DNA of 11,057 nucleotides from ZC4RG30 sp040508085 (GCA_040508085.1 JBEVNO010000061.1:1-11057); one strand, 5' to 3'; counted from the stretch's first letter, positions 1 to 7,563 are shown. Notes: generated by a model from the letters alone, not told the origin. A program made the numbers and translations.

Positions 1-1776
1 GTCATCGAATCCTTCGGCCACTTCGTCGTCGGCGGCAACTACGCCGTGGGCGTGGTGGTGTTCGTCATCCTCACCGTCATCAACTTCGTGGTGGTGACCA
101 AGGGCGCCGGCCGCATCTCGGAGGTCACGGCGCGTTTCACCCTCGATGCCATGCCAGGCAAGCAGATGGCCATCGACGCCGACCTCAATGCCGGCCTCAT
201 CACCCAGGATCAGGCGCGCGAGCGTCGCTATGAAGTGCGCGCCGAGGCCGACTTCTACGGCTCCATGGATGGCGCGAGCAAGTTCGCGCGCGGCGACGCC
301 ACTGCCGGCCTCATCATCCTGGTGCTGAACATGGTGGGCGGTCTGGCCATCGGCGTCGGCATGCACGACATGGCCTTCGGTGATGCGGCACGCACCTATA
401 CCTTGCTGACCATCGGCGACGGCCTGGTGGCGCAGATCCCGGCGCTGCTGCTTTCAACCGCGGTGGCCATCATCGTGACCCGCATGTCCAGGTCGCAGGA
501 CATGGGCGGGGAAATCGGCCGCCAGCTGCTGGGCCAGCCCAAGGCGCTGTTCGTGGCGGCCGCGGTGATCGGCGTCATGGGGCTGATTCCCGGCATGCCG
601 AACCTGCCGTTCCTGGCCGTGGCCGCGCTGGCCGCCTTCATCGCCTGGAAGACACAGAAGAAGAACGATGCGGCAGCGGCCAGCGCGGCGGCACGCCAGG
701 CCGCACTGCCGGTCGCACCGGTGGTGCAGCCGGAGTCGAAGGAACTCTCATGGGATGACGTGCGCCCGGTGGACCTGCTGGGCCTGGAAGTGGGCTACCG
801 GCTGGTGCCGCTGGTGGATGTAAACCAGGGCGGCGATCTGCTGGCCCGCGTGCGCGGCGTGCGCCGCAAGCTCACCCAGGAGCTGGGTTTCCTGATCCCC
901 GCGGTGCATATCCGCGACAACCTCGAATTCGCGCCCACCGCCTACCGCATCAACATCTCCGGCGTGCCGGTGGGCGAGGGCATGGTGCCTCCGGACAGGG
1001 AGCTCGCCATCAACCCGGGCAAGGTATTCGGCAAGGTCAGCGGCATCGAGACCACCGACCCGGCCTTCGGCATGGAAGCGGTGTGGATCGATCCGGCGGT
1101 GCGTGACCACGCCCAGACGCTGGGTTACACCGTGGTGGATCCGGGCACCGTCATCGCCACGCACCTGTCGCACCTGGTGCAGAGCCATGCGCATGAGCTG
1201 CTGGGCCACGAGGAAGTGCAGCAGCTGCTGAACAGCCTAGCCAAGGGCGCGCCCAAGCTGGTCGAGGACCTGAACCGGCTGCTGCCGATGAGCACCGTGG
1301 TCCGCGTGATCCAGGGGCTGCTCGCCGAACGCGTGCCGGTGCGCAATGTGCGCGCCATTGTCGAGACCCTGGCCGAGCAGGCGCCGCGCACCCAGGACCC
1401 GACACTGCTGCAGGCGCAGGTGCGCGTGGCGCTGGGCCGCCAGATCGTGCAGGACATCGCCGGCCTCAAGGACGAACTGCCGGTCATCACGCTGGAGAGC
1501 GACCTGGAGCAGCTGCTGCAGGGCTCACTGGCCGCCACCGGCGCCGCCTCGCCGGGCCTGGAACCCGGCCTTGCCGAACGCCTGCAGCAGAACCTGGCCG
1601 ATGCCTCGCGCCGCCAGGAAATGCTCGGTGAACCCGCCGTGCTGCTGGTGCCGCCATCGCTGCGCCAGACGCTGGCCCGCTTCGTGCGTGCCGGCGTGCC
1701 TGGGCTGCAGGTGCTGGCCTGGAATGAGATCCCTGACAACCGCCGCGTGCGGTTGGTAACCGCCGTAGGAAAGTAG
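1..1776 (+). CDS. flhA: FlhA, flagellar type III export gate protein (5' end cut by window)
   Basis: FlhA forms the nonameric inner-membrane ring of the flagellar export apparatus; its cytosolic domain docks substrate-chaperone complexes. The reading frame is open from base 1, giving 591 residues, and the first in-frame ATG (46) is internal, so the true start lies upstream. Matching the conserved GRISEV...LDAMPGK block to Salmonella FlhA by eye puts the first residue near Salmonella position 110, so about 110 N-terminal residues are missing and the full protein would be about 700 residues. The charged residues known to matter in Salmonella (R147, R154, D158, K203, D208, D249) are all present, at window residues 38, 45, 49, 94, 99 and 140. 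Membrane helices fill residues 14-33 and about 100-215; an Ala-rich linker (about 220-240) leads to the complete cytosolic domain. The stop lies 4 nt before flhF. Confidence 0.97.
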   Translation, partial: VIESFGHFVVGGNYAVGVVVFVILTVINFVVVTKGAGRISEVTARFTLDAMPGKQMAIDADLNAGLITQDQARERRYEVRAEADFYGSMDGASKFARGDATAGLIILVLNMVGGLAIGVGMHDMAFGDAARTYTLLTIGDGLVAQIPALLLSTAVAIIVTRMSRSQDMGGEIGRQLLGQPKALFVAAAVIGVMGLIPGMPNLPFLAVAALAAFIAWKTQKKNDAAAASAAARQAALPVAPVVQPESKELSWDDVRPVDLLGLEVGYRLVPLVDVNQGGDLLARVRGVRRKLTQELGFLIPAVHIRDNLEFAPTAYRINISGVPVGEGMVPPDRELAINPGKVFGKVSGIETTDPAFGMEAVWIDPAVRDHAQTLGYTVVDPGTVIATHLSHLVQSHAHELLGHEEVQQLLNSLAKGAPKLVEDLNRLLPMSTVVRVIQGLLAERVPVRNVRAIVETLAEQAPRTQDPTLLQAQVRVALGRQIVQDIAGLKDELPVITLESDLEQLLQGSLAATGAASPGLEPGLAERLQQNLADASRRQEMLGEPAVLLVPPSLRQTLARFVRAGVPGLQVLAWNEIPDNRRVRLVTAVGK

Positions 1777-1780
1777 AGCA

Positions 1781-3046
1781 ATGAAGATCAAGACCTACAC
1801 CGCCCGTGACATGCGCAGCGCGCTGCGCATGGTGCGTGAAGAAATGGGCGACGACGCCGTCATCCTGTCCAGCAAGCGCCTGGCGCACAGCGTGGAAGTG
1901 ACGGTGGCCATGGACCCGGATGCCGCACTGCTCGATGCGGCCGCCGCCCCCGCAAGGCCGGCCCGGCCCGCTGCTACGACAGATGCGGCGCCAGTGGCTG
2001 TGGTGGCGGCGCTCGCGCCGCCGGTGCTGGCACCGGCCGTGCCGGCCGCGCCAGCTGAATTCGCCGAACTGCTGGCACGTGCCGCTGCCGTCGTGGCTCC
2101 CCCCGCCGCCGCGGATTCACGCGTTGGCGACGAACTGCGCTCCATGCGCCATCTGCTGGAATCCCAGCTCGCGCAGCTGGCGTGGAACGACCTTACCCGC
2201 CGCGCCCCGGGCACGGCGGAGCTGCTGAAGGAACTCACCGCCATGGGCCTGTCGAGCCAGCTCGCCGCCGATCTGCTGGGTGAGCTGCCCGCAGGCATCG
2301 ACTATGCGGACGGGCAGCGCCGCGCCCTCGCGCACCTGACCCGCCGCATCGCCGTCACCGGTGATGTGCTGCTCGACCAGGGTGGCCGCATCGCCTTCGT
2401 GGGTCCCACCGGCGTCGGCAAGACCACCGCCATCGCCAAGCTGGCCGCGCGCTGGGTGATGCGCCACGGTGCCCGCGACATCGCGCTGGTCTCGATGGAC
2501 GACCAGCGCTTCGGCGCCCACGAGCAGCTGGGCGTGCTGGGCCGCCTGCTGGGCGTGGAGAGCTATACGCTCGATGATCCGCTGAAGCTGCCGCAGCTGC
2601 TGGAGCGCCTGGCAAGCCGGCGCTTCGTGCTGATCGACACCGGCGGCATCAGCCCGCGCGACCCTGAACTTGAGGAGCGCGCCGGTGTACTCACGCGCAT
2701 TGCGCGCAGCACCGATACGCAGCTGTGGCTGACGCTCTCCGCCGGCGCGCAGGCTGCCGTGCTCGAGGAGGCCGTGCACAGATTCCGCGTGTTCGAACCG
2801 CGCGCTGTGATGCTCACCAAGCTGGATGAGGCGGCAAGCCTCGGCGGCACGGTCTCGGCACTGGCGCTGTCGGGCATGCCGGTGGGCTATGTGGCCAACG
2901 GGCCGCGCATTCCAGAGGATCTGGCGCCCGCCCGCGCCCACCAGCTGGTGGCGCGCGCGGTGGCGCTGGCCAAGACCAGCGATGCCTCCGCCAGCGACGA
3001 GCTGCTGGCGCGCAAGTTCGGCGGGATGGCCCATGCGATCCGGTAA
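1781..3046 (+). CDS. flhF: FlhF, SRP-type GTPase for polar flagellum placement
   Basis: FlhF is a signal-recognition-particle-family GTPase that marks the cell pole and recruits the first flagellar components. The 421 residues show the family layout. An N-terminal basic B region (1-49, starting MKIKTYTARDMRSAL) is followed by a long Ala/Pro-rich stretch (about 50-112), an N domain (about 115-190) and the G domain. G-domain motifs are GPTGVGKTT (208-216), DQRFGAHEQL (241-250), DTGG (286-289), TKLDE (346-350) and NGPRIPEDL (373-381). The third motif reads DTGG where the family usually has DTAG. A good Shine-Dalgarno, AGGAAAG (1767-1773), sits 7 nt before the ATG. The gene follows flhA by 4 nt and overlaps flhG by 14 nt, which fits co-translation of the FlhF/FlhG pair. 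Confidence 0.96.
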   Translation: MKIKTYTARDMRSALRMVREEMGDDAVILSSKRLAHSVEVTVAMDPDAALLDAAAAPARPARPAATTDAAPVAVVAALAPPVLAPAVPAAPAEFAELLARAAAVVAPPAAADSRVGDELRSMRHLLESQLAQLAWNDLTRRAPGTAELLKELTAMGLSSQLAADLLGELPAGIDYADGQRRALAHLTRRIAVTGDVLLDQGGRIAFVGPTGVGKTTAIAKLAARWVMRHGARDIALVSMDDQRFGAHEQLGVLGRLLGVESYTLDDPLKLPQLLERLASRRFVLIDTGGISPRDPELEERAGVLTRIARSTDTQLWLTLSAGAQAAVLEEAVHRFRVFEPRAVMLTKLDEAASLGGTVSALALSGMPVGYVANGPRIPEDLAPARAHQLVARAVALAKTSDASASDELLARKFGGMAHAIR

Positions 3047-3920
3047 TTTCGACGCGCTGCAGACCGCCGGCCTGCGCGCGGCACTGCGGCCGCAGCCGGT
3101 ACAGGTGATCGCCGTCACCGGCGGCAAGGGCGGCATCGGCAAGACCTGCGTGGCGGTAAACCTCGCGGCCGCACTGGCCGCGCAGCACCAGCGCGTGCTG
3201 CTGCTGGATGGCGACCTGGGTCTTGCCAACGCCGATGTGCAGTTGGGCATCGCGCCGCGCCACACGCTCGAGCATGTACTCGACGGTCGCTGCACGCTTG
3301 AAGAAGCGGTGGTGGAAACTCCGGCCGGCTTCCGCATGATTCCCGGAGCGTCCGGCGTATCGCGCCTGGCGCATCTGTCCACCGCCGAGCACCTGGGGCT
3401 GGTGCAGGCCTTCAGCCACCTGACCGAGGGGCTGGATGTGCTGGTCGTGGATACCGCCGCCGGCATCCATGACAGCGTGCGGCAGTTCTGCCAGGCCGCC
3501 CAGCATGTGCTGGTGGTGCTGCGTGATGAGCCTGCCTCCTTAACGGATGCCTACGCGCTGATCAAGGTATTGCATCGCGAACACGGTGTGCGCCACTTCC
3601 GCATTCTGGCCAACATGTCACCGGCCAGCGGGGCCGGCGAAACGCTGTTCCACAAGCTCGAACGCGTCACGGGCCGCTTCCTGGATGTCGTGCTGGAATA
3701 TGCCGGTGAAATACCCGACGACAGCTTCGTCCGCAATGCCATCCGCGAGCAGCGCTGCGTCGTGGCAGCCTATCCGTCCTCGGCTGCCGCGCGTGCCTTC
3801 GGCCGGCTTGCCAGGCACACCCTGAGATGGCCCGCGGTGGACGGTCCGCGCGGCAACGTTGAATTCTTCATGGAGCGCCTGCTGCCCCAGGCCGCGCCGC
3901 GGATCGAGGTAGTAAGATGA
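3033..3920 (+). CDS. flhG: FlhG (FleN), MinD-like ATPase controlling flagellar number
   Basis: FlhG is a ParA/MinD-family ATPase that limits flagellar number, by stimulating FlhF GTPase activity and, in Pseudomonas (as FleN), by restraining the master activator FleQ. The 295 residues carry a deviant Walker A, KGGIGKT (32-38) with signature lysine 32, a switch I LLDGDLGLANADV (57-69) and a switch II VVDTAAG (138-144). The frame is open further upstream, but ATG 3033 is chosen for three reasons. It follows a purine-rich GGCGGGA stretch, it gives the usual FlhG length, and it places LQTAGLR (9-15) at the N terminus, where FlhG proteins have the DQAxxLR activator helix that stimulates FlhF. The aspartate and alanine of that motif are replaced (L9, T11). 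The start overlaps the flhF stop by 14 nt and the stop overlaps fliA as ATGA. Confidence 0.95.
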   Translation: MRSGNFDALQTAGLRAALRPQPVQVIAVTGGKGGIGKTCVAVNLAAALAAQHQRVLLLDGDLGLANADVQLGIAPRHTLEHVLDGRCTLEEAVVETPAGFRMIPGASGVSRLAHLSTAEHLGLVQAFSHLTEGLDVLVVDTAAGIHDSVRQFCQAAQHVLVVLRDEPASLTDAYALIKVLHREHGVRHFRILANMSPASGAGETLFHKLERVTGRFLDVVLEYAGEIPDDSFVRNAIREQRCVVAAYPSSAAARAFGRLARHTLRWPAVDGPRGNVEFFMERLLPQAAPRIEVVR

Positions 3921-4645
3921 GCCAGGTCGGCGCATACAGCGCGATCGCGGCACGGCGTTCGCCGGCGCATGCGCTGGTGGAGCGTCATGCGGACCTGGTG
4001 CGGCGCATCGCCTACCACCTGGCCGGGCGCCTGCCACCCAGCGTGGATGTGGAGGATCTGATCCAGGCCGGCATGATCGGTTTGCTGGAAGCCGCCACGA
4101 ATTTCCACGATGGCCGCGGCGCCACCTTCGAGACCTACGCCGGCATCCGCATCCGCGGCGCCATGATCGATGCGCTGCGCAAGCTGGACTGGGCCCCGCG
4201 CTCGGTACACCGCCGCGCGCGCGAGGCGGCCACCGTGATCCGCCAGATCGAAGGGCGCGAGGGCCGCGAAGCGCGCGACAGCGAGATTGCCGCCGCCATG
4301 GGAATCTCCCTCGATGACTACGCCAGGATCGTGCAGGACAGCGCCGCCTGCCATGTCGCCAGCATGGATGACGATGCCGGCGGCGCTGCGGCCGAGATCG
4401 CCGCCCACGATGCCGACCCGCTGCTGGACACAGAGAACGGCGCACTGCGTGAAGCCGTGGCCGAGGCCATCGCCGGCCTGCCGGAGCGCGAGCGGCTGGT
4501 GATGTCCCTGTATTACGACGAAGAGCTGAACCTGAAGGAAATCGGCGCCGTGATCGGCGTGAGCGAATCGCGTGTCTGCCAGCTGCATGGCCAGGCGTTG
4601 ATCCGCCTGCGTTCGCGCCTGCGTACCTGGAACGGCGGGAACTAG
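3917..4645 (+). CDS. fliA: FliA, flagellar sigma-28 factor
   Basis: FliA directs RNA polymerase to late flagellar promoters (flagellin, stators, chemotaxis) and is held by the anti-sigma factor FlgM until the hook is complete. The 242 residues fit the family. Sigma region 2 covers about 20-95 and includes VEDLIQAGMIGLLEA (45-59) and FETYAGIRIRGAMIDALRK (71-89), followed by the family hallmark DWAPRSVHRRAR (91-102). Region 3 lies around 103-150. Region 4 is a helix-turn-helix at about 185-236 (LPERERLVMSLYY, then LKEIGAVIGVSESRVCQLH). The ATG overlaps the flhG stop by 4 nt, with GAGG (3906-3909) placed 7 nt upstream. The next gene is a stator gene only 8 nt away; in related clusters a chemotaxis operon intervenes. 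Confidence 0.96.
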   Translation: MSQVGAYSAIAARRSPAHALVERHADLVRRIAYHLAGRLPPSVDVEDLIQAGMIGLLEAATNFHDGRGATFETYAGIRIRGAMIDALRKLDWAPRSVHRRAREAATVIRQIEGREGREARDSEIAAAMGISLDDYARIVQDSAACHVASMDDDAGGAAAEIAAHDADPLLDTENGALREAVAEAIAGLPERERLVMSLYYDEELNLKEIGAVIGVSESRVCQLHGQALIRLRSRLRTWNGGN

Positions 4646-4653
4646 GGCAACGC

Positions 4654-5394
4654 ATGGATCTGCTCAGCGTCATCGGCATCCTGCTCGCCTTCGTTGCGGT
4701 GCTCGCGGGTGCGGTATTGAAGGGCGCGGGGGTGGGTGCGTTGCTGTCCGGTGCCGCCTTCACCATCGTCATCGGCGGCACCTTCGCCGCCATCCTGGTG
4801 CAGACCCCGGGCAAAGTCATGAAGCGCGCCTTCGGCATCCTGCCGTGGGTATTCCGTTCACCGGTGCCGGATCGCAAGGCCATCATCCAGCGCATCGTCG
4901 AGTGGAGCCAGATCGCGCGCCGCCAGGGCCTGCTCGGCCTTGAGCCCGCGCTCGATGACGAGCCGGATGAATTCATCCGCAAAGGCCTGCAGCTGGTGAT
5001 CGATGGTGGCGAGCCCGAATCCATCCGCGGCATCCTCGAAGTGGACCTGGACTCGCGCGAAACCGCGGACCTGCATGCCGCCAAGGTTTTCGAGGGCATG
5101 GGCATCTATGCGCCCACGCTCGGCATCATCGGTGCGGTGCTGGGCCTGATGGCCGTGATGCAGAACCTGAGTGATCCGGCGCGCCTGGGCGCCGGCATTG
5201 CCGCCGCATTCACCGCCACGGTATATGGCATCGGCCTTGCCAACCTGCTGTTGCTGCCCATGGCCAGCAAGCTGAAGAGCTCCGCGCAGGCGCTGACCAG
5301 CGTGCGCGAGATGATCGTCGAGGGGATGATCGGCATCGCGCAGGGCGACAACCCGCGCATCATCGAGGCACGCCTGCAGGGCTACCTGCACTAG
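4654..5394 (+). CDS. motC: MotC, flagellar stator subunit (MotA family)
   Basis: MotA-family proteins surround a MotB-family dimer to form the ion-driven stator that turns the rotor. The 246 residues have two N-terminal membrane helices (about 1-21 and 33-51), a large cytoplasmic loop, and two further helices (about 150-172 and 183-205). R89 and E97 in ARRQGLLGLE line up with E. coli MotA R90 and E98, which contact FliG. P154 lines up with the conformationally important P173. The name MotC rather than MotA rests on position between fliA and a motD-like gene, as in Pseudomonas and Xanthomonas, and on the MDLLSVIGI start typical of that group. AGGG (4644-4647), overlapping the fliA stop, is the likely ribosome-binding site. 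Proton use is inferred from subfamily. Confidence 0.92.
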   Translation: MDLLSVIGILLAFVAVLAGAVLKGAGVGALLSGAAFTIVIGGTFAAILVQTPGKVMKRAFGILPWVFRSPVPDRKAIIQRIVEWSQIARRQGLLGLEPALDDEPDEFIRKGLQLVIDGGEPESIRGILEVDLDSRETADLHAAKVFEGMGIYAPTLGIIGAVLGLMAVMQNLSDPARLGAGIAAAFTATVYGIGLANLLLLPMASKLKSSAQALTSVREMIVEGMIGIAQGDNPRIIEARLQGYLH

Positions 5395-5399
5395 ACGCC

Positions 5400-6167
5400 A
5401 TGGCACGCCGCAGGAAACGCCCCCAGGAACATGATGCCCATGAGCGCTGGGCGATCCCGTACGGCGATCTGGTCACGCTGCTGCTGGCGTTCTTCGTGGT
5501 GATGTATTCCATCTCCAGCGTGAACGAAGGCAAGTACCGCGTGGTGTCGGATTCATTGAACGCCGCGTTCCGCGGCGAGCCCACCACCTTCGAACCCATC
5601 CAGACGGGTACGCCGGCGGCCACCACCATCGCCGCGCCGCTGGTGCAGCTGCCGCAGGAAGCCAAGTCCATGGCGCTGCGCCAGCTGATGCAGGATGCCG
5701 AACAGGCGCTAAGCCCGCTGATCATGCAGGGCCTGGTCGACGCATCGGAGGAGGGCGGCATATTCCAGATCTCCATCCGCTCCGACATCCTGTTTTCCTC
5801 CGGCTCGGCGGCGCTGTCCGCGGCAGCCCAGCCCGTCATCCGTCAGCTCGGCGAGGTGTTGCGCAGCTTTCCCGTCAACATCAAGGTGGAAGGCCACACC
5901 GACAACGTGCCGATCACCGGTGGGCTGTATTTCTCCAACTGGGAGCTGTCCGCGGCCCGCGCCGCGAGCGTGGTGCGGCTGATGACCCAGAGCGGCGTGC
6001 CGCCTGAGCATCTGGCAGTAGTCGCGTACGGCGAATTCCACCCCGTGGTGCCGAACACCACACCCGATGGCCGCAACACCAACCGCCGCGTGGTGCTTGC
6101 CATCGAGAGCAGTGCACCGGCACAGGCCGCCGCCGCCTCTGCCGCCGCACCAGAAGGCAGGCCATGA
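5400..6167 (+). CDS. motD: MotD, flagellar stator subunit (MotB family, OmpA-like C-terminus)
   Basis: MotB-family proteins carry the ion-conducting aspartate and anchor the stator to peptidoglycan. The 255 residues begin with a short basic cytoplasmic tail (RRRKRP) and a single membrane helix (about 18-40). D23 in YGDLVTLLLAFFVV corresponds to the proton-binding D32 of E. coli MotB. A periplasmic linker (about 41-115) leads to an OmpA-like peptidoglycan-binding domain (about 120-237) with GHTDNVP (165-171) and the closing NRRVVLAI (228-235). The C-terminal 18 residues are Ala/Pro-rich. The gene starts 5 nt after motC with no clear Shine-Dalgarno, so its translation is probably coupled to motC. 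Its stop overlaps the next ATG by 4 nt. Confidence 0.93.
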   Translation: MARRRKRPQEHDAHERWAIPYGDLVTLLLAFFVVMYSISSVNEGKYRVVSDSLNAAFRGEPTTFEPIQTGTPAATTIAAPLVQLPQEAKSMALRQLMQDAEQALSPLIMQGLVDASEEGGIFQISIRSDILFSSGSAALSAAAQPVIRQLGEVLRSFPVNIKVEGHTDNVPITGGLYFSNWELSAARAASVVRLMTQSGVPPEHLAVVAYGEFHPVVPNTTPDGRNTNRRVVLAIESSAPAQAAAASAAAPEGRP

Positions 6168-7060
6168 GCGCTCAACCAGAAACCGAGAAGACGATAAACC
6201 GCAACACCTTCGGCTTCGTGCAGAAGCTGGCGGACGAGCTCTCCACTGGCAGGGTGAACCTGCCCGGCATCCCGGAAGTGGCGTTGCGCATCCAGCGCCT
6301 GCTGAACGACGACAACACCTCCATCGACCTCATCGTGCGCGCCGTGAATGCCGAGCCCACGCTGGCCCTGCAGATCATGCGCATGGCCAATTCGGCAGCG
6401 CTGTCTTCCGGCGCGGCGCAGGCCTATGACGTGCGCGCCGCGGTGATGCGCATCGGCTCGAAGATGATCCGCGCGGCCGCCCTGAGTTTCCTGGTGCAGC
6501 AGCTGAAGAACACCGAGGAGCTGCTGCCGCTGCGCGAGCGGCTGAACATCCTGTGGCAGCGCGCCATCGCCGTGGGCGTCACGGGGCGCGCGCTGGCGTC
6601 GCGGATGAATGCAGTGGTGCCCGACGCCGCGCTGCTGGCGGGGCTGCTGCATGTGGTCGGCCGCCTCTACATCATGACCCGGCTGCAACGGCTGCCCGTG
6701 CAGGAGCGCCAGGCGGCCGAAGAGGGCATCAAGGACTGGTCCGGCACCATCGGCAAGGCATTGCTCGAGAACTGGGAGATGCCGGAAGAATATGGCGAGG
6801 CCATCGGCAACTATGCCAACCCCGAGCGTGACAGCAAGGGCGCCACCAACCTCACGGATATTCTCGCCGCCGCCAACGCGCTGGCGGATCTGCTGCCCGG
6901 CGCGCTGGCGGGCGCGATGGATGAGGCGCTGTTCGAGCGCATCCAGCAGCGGCACGCGGACCTGTGGCGTCGCACCCGTCGCAGCGCCGCGGACTGTCGT
7001 GACGCAGTTCTCATTGCGGCGCGCGACGCGCAGGAGTTTCGCACGCTGTTCGGCGCCTGA
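6164..7060 (+). CDS. HDOD-domain protein 1, probable signalling/regulatory protein
   Basis: The 298 residues form one HDOD domain (about 20-240), an HD-fold relative usually without catalytic metal chemistry that acts in signalling. Landmarks are LPGIPEVALRI (33-43), AEPTLALQIMRMANSAAL (63-80) and LLAGLLHVVGRLYIMTR (157-173). The last block corresponds to the HDxG core of active HD phosphohydrolases, but the Asp is a valine here (H163-V164), so phosphodiesterase activity is unlikely. No extra output domain is visible; the C-terminal 60 residues are Arg/Ala-rich. The ATG overlaps the motD stop (ATGA, 6164-6167), placing it in the stator operon. HDOD proteins affect motility in Xanthomonas (GsmR) and Campylobacter, so a flagellar role is plausible but inferred. 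It is a paralogue of the gene at 7564. Confidence 0.85.
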   Translation: MSAQPETEKTINRNTFGFVQKLADELSTGRVNLPGIPEVALRIQRLLNDDNTSIDLIVRAVNAEPTLALQIMRMANSAALSSGAAQAYDVRAAVMRIGSKMIRAAALSFLVQQLKNTEELLPLRERLNILWQRAIAVGVTGRALASRMNAVVPDAALLAGLLHVVGRLYIMTRLQRLPVQERQAAEEGIKDWSGTIGKALLENWEMPEEYGEAIGNYANPERDSKGATNLTDILAAANALADLLPGALAGAMDEALFERIQQRHADLWRRTRRSAADCRDAVLIAARDAQEFRTLFGA

Positions 7061-7068
7061 GCCGCCGC

Positions 7069-7084
7069 TGGCACGAAACCTGCT
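7069..7084 (+). promoter_or_regulatory. sigma-54 (RpoN) promoter for fipA
   Basis: TGGCACGAAACCTGCT fits the sigma-54 consensus TGGCACGRNNNTTGCW at every defined position except one (C for T at 7080), with the invariant GG (7070-7071) and GC (7082-7083) at the correct spacing. It lies between the first HDOD gene and fipA, the widest gap inside the flagellar block. The predicted start of transcription is near 7095, giving a leader of about 41 nt to the fipA ATG. Flagellar class II and III genes in polar gammaproteobacteria are commonly driven by sigma-54 with FleQ/FlrA/FlrC-type activators. No activator site could be identified by eye. Confidence 0.75.
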
Positions 7085-7113
7085 CCTTCCCGTGAAGGCG
7101 CCGGTTTGCCGGC
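7085..7113 (+). promoter_or_regulatory. Two small tandem hairpins in the fipA leader
   Basis: CCTTC-CCGT-GAAGG (7085-7098) and GCCGG-TTTG-CCGGC (7100-7113) are perfect 5-bp stems with 4-nt loops, one base apart. The second lies inside the leader expected from the sigma-54 start and ends 12 nt before the fipA ribosome-binding site. The first spans the predicted start and would form only in read-through transcripts from motD and the first HDOD gene. They could damp read-through or stabilise the 5' end. There is no T-run, so a simple intrinsic terminator is unlikely. Stems this short also arise by chance in GC-rich DNA. Confidence 0.35.
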
Positions 7114-7125
7114 ATGATTCCCGAT

Positions 7126-7129
7126 GGAG
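7126..7129 (+). promoter_or_regulatory. Ribosome-binding site that sets the fipA start
   Basis: GGAG lies 6 nt before ATG 7136. The alternative in-frame ATG at 7124 has no comparable upstream sequence and would itself overlap this site, so 7136 is the better start. Confidence 0.65.
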
Positions 7130-7135
7130 TCCGAC

Positions 7136-7525
7136 ATGGACCTCAATGCATTGTTTTCCGACAACCAGTACGTTTTTTTTGCAGGCCGCGCGCTGCTGCT
7201 GACGGTGGCGCTGCTGCTGTTCTCGCTGGCCCTGTGGCGCTGGCGGGTCAGCGGCAGCCGCGACATGCAACGCGTGATCCATGAAACGCGTGAGCTCTCT
7301 GCCCACACGCAGCGCCTGACGCTGCAGCTGGCGCAGATGGAGGCGCGTTTCGAGGATCGAAGGCAGCTGGCCGCCGCCACCAACGATCCGGCGCAGCGCG
7401 GCTACGACCTGGCATTGCAGATGGCCCGCAATGGCGCCAATCCCGAAGAGCTGATCAACGCCAGTGGTGTGACGCGCCACGAGGCGCAGCTGCTGGCGCG
7501 ACTCCATAATCCGTCACGCGTCTGA
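7136..7525 (+). CDS. fipA: FipA-like DUF2802 protein, FlhF-interaction partner
   Basis: FipA is a small membrane protein of polarly flagellated gammaproteobacteria that binds FlhF and helps bring it to the pole alongside HubP/FimV. The 129 residues show the family layout: a short N-terminal segment, one membrane helix (about 13-35), a charged helical stretch likely to be coiled coil (about 43-78), and the DUF2802 domain (about 86-126). The DUF2802 core is YDLALQMARNGANPEELI (90-107) followed by GVTRHEAQLLARLHN (111-125). An arginine (R18) near the start of the membrane helix is unusual but has hydrophobic residues on both sides. Start 7136 is chosen over 7124 because of the GGAG. In Pseudomonas-type clusters this gene follows cheW; here it follows an HDOD gene and has its own sigma-54 promoter. 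The DUF2802 assignment is recognition by eye. Confidence 0.82.
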   Translation: MDLNALFSDNQYVFFAGRALLLTVALLLFSLALWRWRVSGSRDMQRVIHETRELSAHTQRLTLQLAQMEARFEDRRQLAAATNDPAQRGYDLALQMARNGANPEELINASGVTRHEAQLLARLHNPSRV

Positions 7526-7563
7526 CGCCCCAGCGAAGCACCAGCGAAGAAATCGAGGCAACT

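Noticed and set aside
2073..2088. A TGGCACG...CTGC string inside flhF resembling a sigma-54 promoter
   Set aside because: The distance between the GG and GC elements is one base too long, which sigma-54 does not tolerate, and it lies deep in coding sequence with no gene start downstream.
5843..7507. A long open frame on the minus strand (about 550 codons) opposite motD, HDOD1 and fipA; similar ones lie opposite flhF/flhG (2117-3466) and flhG/fliA/motC (3618-5105)
   Set aside because: Each runs across the boundaries of convincing plus-strand genes, its protein is rich in Arg, His, Gln and Ala without recognisable motifs, and long antisense frames are expected in GC-rich coding DNA.
7530..7549. 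Direct repeat CCAGCGAAG with an 11-nt period before the second HDOD gene
   Set aside because: Only two short copies, no accompanying promoter, and too close to the start codon to treat as a known element; probably chance.
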